Shown here piece by piece: positions 56,977 to 64,000 of a stretch of 64,000 bases of DNA (positions within the stretch are counted from its first letter, which is position 1; each line of letters starts with the position of its first letter). Both the position numbers and the translations under genes were made by a program. Location: positions 248,001 through 312,000 of the forward strand of contig NZ_WWER01000006.1 in the NCBI RefSeq assembly GCF_009857885.1. The letters are read 5' to 3'. The stretch is from Pusillimonas sp. TS35 (GTDB taxonomy: Bacteria > Pseudomonadota > Gammaproteobacteria > Burkholderiales > Burkholderiaceae_B). The notes below the pieces were generated by a model. It worked only from the letters and a program-made list of their open reading frames with translations. It was not told where the DNA came from and did not search any database.

Positions 56977-57798
56977 ATGGCGGCGCTGCCCATCCTTTAT
57001 TCGTTCCGCCGCTGCCCCTATGCCATGCGGGCCAGGCTGGCGTTGGCCGCGAGCGGGGTTGCCTGCGAACTGCGAGAAGTCGTGCTGCGCAACAAGCCGC
57101 GTGCCATGCTGCAAGCCTCGCCCAAGGGCACGGTGCCTGTGCTGGTGTTGTCTGCGCCCGGGCAGCCGGAGGTTATCGACGAAAGCCTGGATATCATGCG
57201 CTGGGCGCTGGCGCAGGCCGATCCGCTGGGCTGGCTTACACCCGAACAAGAAGACGTTTCCGCTATGCTGGCCCTGATTGCGCAATGCGACGGCCCCTTC
57301 AAGCACCATCTCGACCGCTACAAGTATCCTGATCGGTACCTTGCGTCAGCCCGAGATGCGGTCCTCAGTCCGCCCGGCAGCGCGGAGCCGGGCGTGGCAA
57401 TGCCGGCGCCGAATGGCGCGGCAGAGTGCAGATTGGGGGACGATACCGCAGCCGGTCGCTGCGATGTCGCGGCTGCTGACGCCCCGCGCAGCAACGCCCG
57501 GGAAGACCTGTTGGAATATTCTGCACGACACCGCGATGCTGCGGCGTTGTGGCTGGACGCGCTGGGTCGCCGGCTTGATGCGGGCTATCTGTTCGGCAGC
57601 CGGCCGGCGCTGGCCGACATGGCCATTTTGCCCTTCGTGCGGCAGTTCGCGCACGTCGACGACGCCTGGTTTGCAGGGCGCGTACCCGCAAACGTGCTGC
57701 GTTGGCTTGAAGGATGGGAAAACGGCCCGCTGTTCGCGGCTGTGATGCCGAAATTCGCACCTTGGTGCGAAGGCGAGGTAGGCGTAGCCTTCCCCTGA
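56977..57798 (+). CDS. Glutathione S-transferase with a 45-residue insertion
   Basis: This 273-residue protein has an N-terminal thioredoxin-like domain (ILYSFRRCPYAMRARLALA, with the CPYA active-site pattern of omega-like GSTs) and a helical C-terminal domain. The usual length is about 220-230. The surplus is an Ala/Pro/Gly-rich stretch at about residues 127-173, between two helical segments of the C-terminal domain, that looks like a low-complexity insertion. The start at 56977 follows TAGGT. The functional consequence is unknown. Confidence 0.85.
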   Translation: MAALPILYSFRRCPYAMRARLALAASGVACELREVVLRNKPRAMLQASPKGTVPVLVLSAPGQPEVIDESLDIMRWALAQADPLGWLTPEQEDVSAMLALIAQCDGPFKHHLDRYKYPDRYLASARDAVLSPPGSAEPGVAMPAPNGAAECRLGDDTAAGRCDVAAADAPRSNAREDLLEYSARHRDAAALWLDALGRRLDAGYLFGSRPALADMAILPFVRQFAHVDDAWFAGRVPANVLRWLEGWENGPLFAAVMPKFAPWCEGEVGVAFP

Positions 57799-57908
57799 AG
57801 CATGTCTGCGGGAGCCAGCCACGAACATGCTTGGCGGCAAGAATGCCGTGTGCACCTGCTGCGCGGGCGTTTAGTCGTCGTGTTGAGTACCAAGCGCGTG
57901 GCCGGGCG

Positions 57909-57964
57909 AAAAAATCAATGCCGAGTCTCGCCGCACAGTCCAGCCGCCTTGTGGGGCTGGACTG
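57909..57964 (-). terminator. Probable terminator of fabI
   Basis: A 10-bp stem CAGTCCAGCC / GGCTGGACTG (57936-57964) with a nine-base loop lies 11 bases past the fabI stop. On the minus strand a TTTTTT run follows 20 bases later. Confidence 0.5.
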
Positions 57965-57974
57965 CAGGCCAAGG

Positions 57975-58757
57975 TTATTCCATGCCGGGGACAACCGCCG
58001 AGAAACCGCCATCCACGTGTGTGATCTCGCCCGTGATGCCAGCGGCCAGGTCGGACATCAGGAAAGCGGCGACATTGCCGACATCTTCGATCGTGACGTT
58101 GCGACGCAGTGGCGCATGGGTTTCGACGAACTTCAGGATGACCGAGAAATCCTTGATGCCACTGGCTGCCAGCGTCTTGATCGGGCCGGCCGAAATGCCG
58201 TTGGCACGGATGCCGTGGGGGCCCAGGGATGACGCCAGATAGCGTACGCTGGCTTCGAGCGAAGCCTTGGCCAGCCCCATGGTGTTGTAGTTGGGGATGG
58301 CTTTTTCAGCGCCCAGGTAGGTGAGCGTCAGGACTGAACTGTTACGGCCCTTGAGCAATGGCAGCGCGGCTTTGGTAAGCGCGGGAAAGCTATAGGCTGA
58401 TATATCATGTGCGATACGAAAAGCTTCGCGCGTCATACCTTCGAGGAAATCGCCGGCAATCGACTCGCGCGGCGCAAAGCCGATGGAATGCACCAGCCCG
58501 TCCAGGCCGTCCCAGCGCTCGCCCAGTTGGGCAAAGGCGTCATTGATCTGGTCGTCTTCGCTGACGTCACAGGGGATGACGATGTCGGTTCCGAGCTCGG
58601 CGGCGTATTCGGTGACGCGATCCTTGAAGCGCTCACCCACGTAGGTGAGCGCCAGCTCGGCACCTTGCTGCTTGCAGGCACTGGCAATGCCCCAGGCGAT
58701 TGAGCGGTTGGAGATGACCCCGGTAACCAGAATGCGTTTGCCTTCCAGGAAGCCCAT
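57975..58757 (-). CDS. fabI: Enoyl-[acyl-carrier-protein] reductase FabI
   Basis: This 260-residue NADH-dependent SDR enzyme performs the last reduction of fatty acid elongation. The nucleotide-binding region is [15 protein letters not shown]. The active-site residues Y147, Y157 and K164 ([22 protein letters not shown]) match E. coli FabI Y146/Y156/K163. The start at 58757 has AAGGATC upstream. It follows mltD by 84 bases on the same strand. Confidence 0.97.
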   Translation of the reverse strand: MGFLEGKRILVTGVISNRSIAWGIASACKQQGAELALTYVGERFKDRVTEYAAELGTDIVIPCDVSEDDQINDAFAQLGERWDGLDGLVHSIGFAPRESIAGDFLEGMTREAFRIAHDISAYSFPALTKAALPLLKGRNSSVLTLTYLGAEKAIPNYNTMGLAKASLEASVRYLASSLGPHGIRANGISAGPIKTLAASGIKDFSVILKFVETHAPLRRNVTIEDVGNVAAFLMSDLAAGITGEITHVDGGFSAVVPGME

Positions 58758-58841
58758 GTATTGATCCTTGATTGTGTAGCGGTGTGATGTTGTGAAGTAT
58801 GTGGCGGGCAAGGCGCGGCCACAAATGCCGCGCCCCGCGCG

Positions 58842-60248
58842 TTAGCCCCGTATGTCTGTGCCCGGCACCCTGATTTTGTTGCCTTTTACGAGATTGTTGC
58901 TGTGCAGGTTATTGAGCTTGCGCAGTTCGGACACTGATGTGTTGTAACGCTTGGCCAGGGCGAATAGAGTGTCGCCTGGTTTGACGGTGTGTGTGCGCAC
59001 ATTGGCCGTGCGGCGCAATACCTTGACGTCGCCCTTGTTCTGGCGCTGTGCATGGGGCGTCTGCCGCGCCTGGGTAAGGATGTCGGGCCCAGGCTGCTCG
59101 AGCGACGCGAGCATGACACCGCCCTCGGGCGCCAGGCCACCGGCGGCCGGCACCAGCAGCGACTGCTCGCCAGCACGCTTGTGCTGGTCGCTGATGCCAT
59201 TGACAGCCAGCAGGGTTTTTTCGCTGATGCCATGGCGCTGGGCGATCGCTGCAAAGCTTTCGCCCCGGCTGCTTTTGTACATGCGCCAGGAGCTGAGGCG
59301 GCCTTGATAGGCGGAAAGATTGTTGTTGAAGATATTTACGCGGTTGGTGGGCAAGAGCAGCGGAGTGTCGTGCTCTGCCAGCATGATGGGCCGGTTGAAC
59401 GAGGCATTGAGCGACTTGAACTCGTCCAGCGGCATCTCGGCAAGGCGGGCGGCCACCTCGATGTCCATGTCGCGATCCTTCTGGATGATCGCGAAATAAG
59501 GCTGATTGCCAACGTCGGGCAGGCTGATGCCATAGCGGGACGGGTTGGCGATGATGTTCTTGATGGCTTGAAGCTTTGGAACGTAATTGCGGGTTTCGTC
59601 TGGCATCGCCAGCGAGAGGTAATCAGTGCCCAGGCCTGCCCGGGCGTTTTTTTCCATGGCGCGCCGCACCGCGCCTTCGCCCCAGTTGTATGACGCCAAT
59701 GCAAGATACCAGTCGCCCTGGAAGTCGTACAGGTAGGCCAGATAATCGAGCGCGGCCTGGGTAGAAGCGATAGGGTCGCGGCGCTCGTCGCGCCACCAGT
59801 CTTGCTCGAGCTTATAGTGCCTGCCCGTGCTGGGGATGAACTGCCACAGGCCCGACGCCTTCGAGCGGGACAGCGCGGTGGGATCGTAGGCGCTTTCAAC
59901 GAAGGGTAGCAATGCGAGCTCGGTAGGCAGGCCGCGGCGGTTTAGTTCTTCGACGATGAAATACAGGTATTTGCCAGCCCTTTCGCTCATGCGCTTCACC
60001 GACTCGGGGTGCTGGGCATAGTACGACGTCCATTGATTGGCCAGGTCGGTGTGCAGATTGGGGATGGCGAAGCCGCGGCGTACGCGATCCCACATATCGC
60101 GGGGGGGATGAGTGAGATCAATGGTGCGGGAAGTGTCTGCGGCGGAGTAACTCTTTTTTGCGGGGGCGTACGGGTTGTTGGGCGTTTGGGTCGCGCAGCC
60201 GGCGAGGACTGCTACGATCAGCAAAAGGAAGAGGCGCAGACGGATCAT
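58842..60248 (-). CDS. mltD: Membrane-bound lytic murein transglycosylase D
   Basis: This 468-residue lipoprotein has the lipobox LAGC with C18 and a catalytic transglycosylase domain with E118 in FVESAYDPTA, followed by SGLWQFIPSTGRHY. At least one clear LysM domain is at the C-terminus (THTVKPGDTLFALAKRYNTSVSELRKLN), and a degenerate one lies before it at about residues 310-350. The start at 60248 is eight bases after the gloB stop; the Shine-Dalgarno site is weak and would lie inside gloB. It cleaves peptidoglycan glycan strands non-hydrolytically at the outer membrane. Confidence 0.95.
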   Translation of the reverse strand: MIRLRLFLLLIVAVLAGCATQTPNNPYAPAKKSYSAADTSRTIDLTHPPRDMWDRVRRGFAIPNLHTDLANQWTSYYAQHPESVKRMSERAGKYLYFIVEELNRRGLPTELALLPFVESAYDPTALSRSKASGLWQFIPSTGRHYKLEQDWWRDERRDPIASTQAALDYLAYLYDFQGDWYLALASYNWGEGAVRRAMEKNARAGLGTDYLSLAMPDETRNYVPKLQAIKNIIANPSRYGISLPDVGNQPYFAIIQKDRDMDIEVAARLAEMPLDEFKSLNASFNRPIMLAEHDTPLLLPTNRVNIFNNNLSAYQGRLSSWRMYKSSRGESFAAIAQRHGISEKTLLAVNGISDQHKRAGEQSLLVPAAGGLAPEGGVMLASLEQPGPDILTQARQTPHAQRQNKGDVKVLRRTANVRTHTVKPGDTLFALAKRYNTSVSELRKLNNLHSNNLVKGNKIRVPGTDIRG

Positions 60249-60256
60249 GGGTATTA

Positions 60257-61075
60257 TTAAAAAGTGTTCTTCCACTCTCGCAGGCTGGCAAAGACCTCGG
60301 CTTGGGTATCGAGCCTGGCCCCGGCATGGCGGGAGGCGGCTTGGATGATGTCAGCGTGCATGGTTCGGATAAACGGATTGATGTTGCGTTCGGTCTCTAT
60401 CGTTGACGGCAGGGTGGGCTTGCCTTGGGCGCGTAGGCCGGATGCTGCCTCCCATCGTTGCTGCAAAGCCTGGTTGCCTGGGTCGACGGTGCGTGCCCAG
60501 CGCAGGTTGGACAGGGTGTATTCATGCGCGCAGCACACCAGCGTATCGGCCGGTAAAGCGCTAAGTTTACCCAGAGAATCAACCATTTGGGCAGCCGTTC
60601 CCTCAAAAAGGCGGCCACAGCCGCCTGAAAACAGGGTATCGCCACAGAACAGCACCGGAGGATGGCCGTTGAACTTCCCGAAATACGCAATATGCCCCGC
60701 AGTATGGCCAGGGACATCCAGCACCCGAAGCCGCAGGCCCGCGCGGGGCAATTGTACCGTATCGTCTTCGCCCAGCCGGACGTCACAGGCCGGCAGGCGC
60801 TCGCCAGCGGGGCCGTATACAGGTGCGCCGGTTTCCTGGATGATTTCGAGCACGCCGCCGACGTGGTCGCCGTGATGATGCGTGAGTAAAATGGCGTCCA
60901 GCGTCAGGCCCAGGCGGTTTAGTGTGTCAAGTACAGGCTGCGCCTGTCCAGGGTCGACCACCACAGCGTGAGCACCCTTGCGCGCCATCCATATATAGTT
61001 GTCGGTGAAGGCGGGTATGGGCAGCAGTTCGGTATCGTCGTGTGGGCTGGCGGCGGTAGTTACATCGGTATTCAT
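60257..61075 (-). CDS. gloB: Hydroxyacylglutathione hydrolase (glyoxalase II)
   Basis: This 272-residue metallo-beta-lactamase-fold enzyme hydrolyses S-D-lactoylglutathione, the second step of methylglyoxal detoxification. The dinuclear metal motif THHHGDH is at 65-71, with GHTAGHIAYF and CGDTLFSGGCGRLFEGT downstream. The start at 61075 is used since the longer frame has no family support. Divergent from the methyltransferase gene with 16 bases between starts, so the promoters overlap. Confidence 0.96.
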   Translation of the reverse strand: MNTDVTTAASPHDDTELLPIPAFTDNYIWMARKGAHAVVVDPGQAQPVLDTLNRLGLTLDAILLTHHHGDHVGGVLEIIQETGAPVYGPAGERLPACDVRLGEDDTVQLPRAGLRLRVLDVPGHTAGHIAYFGKFNGHPPVLFCGDTLFSGGCGRLFEGTAAQMVDSLGKLSALPADTLVCCAHEYTLSNLRWARTVDPGNQALQQRWEAASGLRAQGKPTLPSTIETERNINPFIRTMHADIIQAASRHAGARLDTQAEVFASLREWKNTF

Positions 61076-61091
61076 CTGACCAGGAGCGAGA

Positions 61092-61853
61092 GTGTCCGCA
61101 GACCAACCCCTTATCATGGAGCTGGCCGAGTGGCTGGAAACGCCGCCCGGCCGGTATGTGCGCGGGTGGGAGCAGACGCAGGTGGATGCCATGGTGGGCA
61201 ATGTCTTTGGCTATCATGCCATACAAGTGGGCCTGTCGCATTGGGATTTACTACAAGCCAATCGCATCCCGTACAAGGGCCGCACCCACATCGAAGCGGC
61301 CCAGGCCGCCGAACTGGGCGCAATTCTGGTCACTGAGCCCGAAGCGTTGCCCTTCGATTCACAAAGCATCGATCTGCTGGTCATGCCGCATGTGCTCGAG
61401 TGTTCTTCCGATCCCCACCAAGTGCTGCGCGAAGCTGAACGGGTACTGATGCCCGAGGGCCGGGTCGTGATTACCGGTTTCAACCCCTGGAGCATCTGGG
61501 GGGTGAGCGACCGCGTACCCGGGTTGGATCCCCTGCTGCCCGTGCCCGCGCATCTTCAGGTTTCGCTCCCTCGCCTGAAAGACTGGTTCAAGCTGCTTAC
61601 CTTCGACGTCGACCAGGCCCGCTTCGGGTGCTATCGTCCCGCCTGCAGTGATCAGGTTTGGCTCGACCGCTGGGCGTTCCTGGATGGTGCGGGCCAGCGC
61701 TGGTGGCCCGTATGCGGGGCGGTTTATGCCGTTACCGCCATTAAGCGGGTGGCCGGCATGCGGCTGGTGGGCCCCGCCTGGAAAACCGCCAAAAAGCGTG
61801 TGCGGCGGCAGGCAGTGGTCACCGGGCGCCATCACGTCACAAGAAGCCGGTAG
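61092..61853 (+). CDS. SAM-dependent methyltransferase (UbiE-like type 11 domain)
   Basis: This 253-residue protein starts with GTG at 61092, preceded by AGGAG five bases upstream. A degenerate Rossmann part ([53 protein letters not shown]) matches the type 11 methyltransferase domain, though the first glycine-rich motif is not obvious. In many betaproteobacteria a methyltransferase of this kind is encoded between gloB and rnhA. The substrate is unknown. Confidence 0.8.
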   Translation: MSADQPLIMELAEWLETPPGRYVRGWEQTQVDAMVGNVFGYHAIQVGLSHWDLLQANRIPYKGRTHIEAAQAAELGAILVTEPEALPFDSQSIDLLVMPHVLECSSDPHQVLREAERVLMPEGRVVITGFNPWSIWGVSDRVPGLDPLLPVPAHLQVSLPRLKDWFKLLTFDVDQARFGCYRPACSDQVWLDRWAFLDGAGQRWWPVCGAVYAVTAIKRVAGMRLVGPAWKTAKKRVRRQAVVTGRHHVTRSR

Positions 61854-61887
61854 GCAATTTTCTTATTCCCCTTTACGCATCATATTC

Positions 61888-62358
61888 ATGACCATCAATC
61901 GCAGCCAGGTAGAAATCTGGACGGACGGCGCCTGCAAGGGCAACCCCGGCGTGGGCGGCTGGGGCGCACTGCTGCGCCAGGGCCGTCACGAAAAATCCCT
62001 ATATGGCGGCGAGGCTGCCACTACCAATAACCGCATGGAACTCATGGCAGTCATCCAGGCACTGCGGGCACTCAAGCGGCGCTGCGACGTCGTGGTGCAT
62101 ACCGACTCGCAGTATGTGCAAAAGGGCATGAACGAGTGGCTGGTCAACTGGAAGCGGCGGGGCTGGCTGACGGCAGAAAAGAAACCCGTCAAGAATGCCG
62201 ACTTATGGCGTGAGCTGGATGAGCTGGTCGCCGAGCATGTCGTGAGCTGGCGCTGGGTGCGCGGGCATGCCGGCGACCCGGGCAACGAGCGTGCCGATGA
62301 GCTGGCCAATATGGGGGTTGAACTCATGCGTGACGAGCAACGCAATAAGGTCATGTAA
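61888..62358 (+). CDS. rnhA: Ribonuclease HI
   Basis: This 156-residue enzyme degrades RNA in RNA-DNA hybrids. The catalytic carboxylates are D13 ([11 protein letters not shown]), E51 (NNRMELMA), D73 (HTDSQ) and D137 (ERADELA), with H127 in VRGHAGD, as in E. coli RNase HI. The start at 61888 gives the normal length; the frame is open upstream into the methyltransferase gene. It follows that gene by 34 bases. Confidence 0.97.
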   Translation: MTINRSQVEIWTDGACKGNPGVGGWGALLRQGRHEKSLYGGEAATTNNRMELMAVIQALRALKRRCDVVVHTDSQYVQKGMNEWLVNWKRRGWLTAEKKPVKNADLWRELDELVAEHVVSWRWVRGHAGDPGNERADELANMGVELMRDEQRNKVM

Positions 62359-62493
62359 TATTTTGAAATCTAATGCTAAAGTCACGGTTTCACGCTCATT
62401 TCGGCGCGTCCCGCCTGCTTTCGCCATGAACCCCACTCGATCCGGGGCGCCCGTCCGCCCGCCGCGAAACTTTGGCCGCAGCGCAGGCAGCCC

Positions 62494-63630
62494 ATGTGTG
62501 GGGCAGCGCTCATGAGTGGCCGTACTGTGGTTGCGCTTGTGGCCTTGGCGGTCGGCCTCGCCCTAGGGGCAGCAGGCATGCGCTTGGCCGATCGCACGTG
62601 GCCGGCCAAGCCTGCCGATACGGGCGCTGCCGTCGTTGCACCGGCGCAGGGCGGCGGGGCAGGCAAGAAAGGCAACCCCCGCGTCGAGGTCGTTCCGGTG
62701 GAGCAACAAGCCGTGCCGCGGGGCATATCGGCGGTGGGCAGCCTGCGCTCAGAGGATGCGGTTGTGCTGCGGGCCGAGGTCGCGGGGCGTATCACCGACA
62801 TCAATTTCAAAGAAGGCGGGCACGTTGCCAAGGGCCAAGTGCTGGTGCGCCTGGACGATAGCGTGGCTCGCGCAGAACTCAAGCAGGCACAGGCCAACCT
62901 GCGCCTGGCGTCCAGCCAGTACCAACGTGCGCGGCAGTTGGCAGAGCAGGGCTTCATCAGCAAGCAGGCGCGCGACGAGGCGGCGAGCCAGTTCGGGGTA
63001 CAGGAAGCTGCCGTGGCACTGGCCCGGGCGCGCCTGGAAAAAACCGTCATCATCGCGCCCTTTGACGGGCTGATCGGCCTGCGCAACGTCTCCGTCGGCG
63101 ATTACATCAACGCGGGCAGCGATTTGGCGCCGCTCGAATCGGTGGATCCGCTCAAGGTCGACTTTCGCATTCCAGAGCAATATTTTGCCGATGTGCGTGT
63201 CGGCCAGAAGCTGAACCTGAGTTTCGACGCCTTGCCGGGCCAGGCACGAGAAGGCGTGGTAGGTGCCATCAGCCCATTGGTGGACGTAGGCGGGCGCTCG
63301 TTGTTGCTGCGGGCCACCGTGCCCAACACCGACGGAGCGTTGCGTCCGGGCATGTTCGCGCGTGTGCAGCTTGAGTTCAGCGACAGCCTGGCGCTGGTGG
63401 TGCCCGAAACCGCGCTGTCGCCATCGGGCGAATCGCAGTATGTCTACCGCGTTGCCGACGGGCGTGCCGAGCGCATTGAGGTGCGCGTGGGCAGCCGTCG
63501 TCAAGGCAAAGTGGAAATTATCGGCAGAATCAAGGCTGGCGACAAGGTGGTCGTGTCGGGCCTGCAGAAGATCGTCGATGGCCGCGAGGTCGATATTGCC
63601 ACGCCGGCGGCGTCCGCCCCGGCATCCTGA
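62494..63630 (+). CDS. RND efflux periplasmic adaptor (MexA/AcrA family)
   Basis: This 378-residue membrane-fusion protein has an N-terminal hydrophobic anchor (VVALVALAVGLALGAAGM), a lipoyl half-domain (VLRAEVAGRITDINFKEGGHVAKGQVLVRL), an alpha-helical hairpin (about residues 125-185), then beta-barrel and membrane-proximal domains. Start 62494 is chosen; 62512 (MSGRTVVAL) is equally plausible. The RND pump gene follows 11 bases later. It links the inner-membrane pump to an outer-membrane channel, probably exporting drugs, detergents or metabolites. No regulator gene is adjacent within the window. Confidence 0.92.
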   Translation: MCGAALMSGRTVVALVALAVGLALGAAGMRLADRTWPAKPADTGAAVVAPAQGGGAGKKGNPRVEVVPVEQQAVPRGISAVGSLRSEDAVVLRAEVAGRITDINFKEGGHVAKGQVLVRLDDSVARAELKQAQANLRLASSQYQRARQLAEQGFISKQARDEAASQFGVQEAAVALARARLEKTVIIAPFDGLIGLRNVSVGDYINAGSDLAPLESVDPLKVDFRIPEQYFADVRVGQKLNLSFDALPGQAREGVVGAISPLVDVGGRSLLLRATVPNTDGALRPGMFARVQLEFSDSLALVVPETALSPSGESQYVYRVADGRAERIEVRVGSRRQGKVEIIGRIKAGDKVVVSGLQKIVDGREVDIATPAASAPAS

Positions 63631-63641
63631 CGGGGCCGTCC

Positions 63642-64000
63642 ATGATTCTGTCCGAAGTCTGTATCAAGCGGCCGGTATTTGCCACGGTGCTGTCGCTGGT
63701 CATCGTGCTGGTGGGGCTTATTTCCTATCAGCGGCTCACGGTGCGCGAGTACCCAAACATCGACGAACCCGTGGTGTCCGTGCGCACCGAATACAAAGGC
63801 GCTTCGCCCGAGGTGATCGAGTCCCAGGTCACCAAGCCGCTCGAAGATCAGTTGTCGGGCATCGAGGGCGTAGATGTCATGACGTCACGCAGCCGCTCCG
63901 AAGTCAGCTTCATTAATATCAAGTTCAATCTTTCGCGCGACGCGGACTCGGCAGCTGCCGATGTGCGTGACAAGGTGGCGCGTGCGCGCCGTTTCCTGCC
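63642..64000 (+). CDS. RND efflux pump inner-membrane subunit, N-terminal part (3' end outside window)
   Basis: The frame is open from ATG 63642 to the window edge, giving 119 codons of what should be about 1,000. It begins MILSEVCIKRPVFATVLSLV, the first transmembrane helix of a hydrophobe/amphiphile efflux RND pump, followed by YPNIDEPVVSVRTEYKGASP and EDQLSGIEGVD, the porter-domain start typical of MexF/MdtB-like pumps. It is the second gene of the operon with the adaptor at 62494. Transport motifs further downstream are not visible. Confidence 0.93.
   Translation, partial: MILSEVCIKRPVFATVLSLVIVLVGLISYQRLTVREYPNIDEPVVSVRTEYKGASPEVIESQVTKPLEDQLSGIEGVDVMTSRSRSEVSFINIKFNLSRDADSAAADVRDKVARARRFL

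Overview
This window is a continuous stretch of chromosome from a GC-rich betaproteobacterium, most probably Burkholderiales and close to Alcaligenaceae (Bordetella, Achromobacter, Pusillimonas and relatives). The grounds are a Lys/Ala repeat histone H1-like protein, a Bug-type solute receptor, TRAP receptors, a fused indolepyruvate oxidoreductase, and runs of housekeeping genes (DUF3426/PfkB, rplM-rpsI-argC-DUF6776-erpA, glyA-nrdR-ribD). The placement is inference from gene content; no 16S gene is present. I saw no insertion sequence, phage gene, CRISPR array or rRNA. There is one tRNA, Ser(GGA).

Layout. 1-3814: end of a DUF3426 protein, a PfkB-family kinase, a glycine-zipper lipoprotein, YggT and the histone-like protein. 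3973-8360: class I ribonucleotide reductase nrdA-nrdB with a pair of NrdR boxes upstream; nrdR itself lies at 39618. 8636-16040: an uncharacterised catabolic cluster on the minus strand (LysR, DUF1445, TRAP receptor and permeases, DUF2848, amidase). 16210-20438: fused indolepyruvate:ferredoxin oxidoreductase divergent from an Lrp-family regulator. 20613-29429: a lipoprotein, gltX, a Pat-type protein acetyltransferase, a carboxylesterase, darP and pmbA (divergent), and an orphan Tat-exported TRAP receptor.

29734-41386: rplM-rpsI, argC, a DUF6776 protein, erpA, anmK and an M23 peptidase, tyrS, a PEBP protein, glyA-nrdR-ribD and tRNA-Ser. 41640-43653: a small lipoprotein and a family-39 glycosyltransferase. 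43864-50570: a second accessory cluster with CaiB CoA-transferase and biotin carboxylase on one strand, and a Bug receptor, free-standing biotin carrier, carboxyltransferase and GntR regulator on the other. 50697-53932: an AceE-like 2-oxoacid dehydrogenase E1 divergent from an Lrp regulator, with a near-consensus Lrp box between them. 53983-62358: cell-envelope and household genes (YdjM-like, I78 inhibitor, trhO, GST, fabI, mltD, gloB, methyltransferase, rnhA). 62494-64000: start of an RND efflux operon that runs off the window.

The housekeeping parts are ordinary. The parts most worth follow-up are the two transporter-linked catabolic clusters of unknown substrate and the regulatory sites that can be read directly: the NrdR box pair, the Lrp-type operators and the repeats in the CaiB/Bug divergent region. 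A (CCACCG)n tract just upstream of rplM is also notable. Translation starts were chosen from Shine-Dalgarno matches and family lengths. Functions come from recognising motifs by eye, without database searches.
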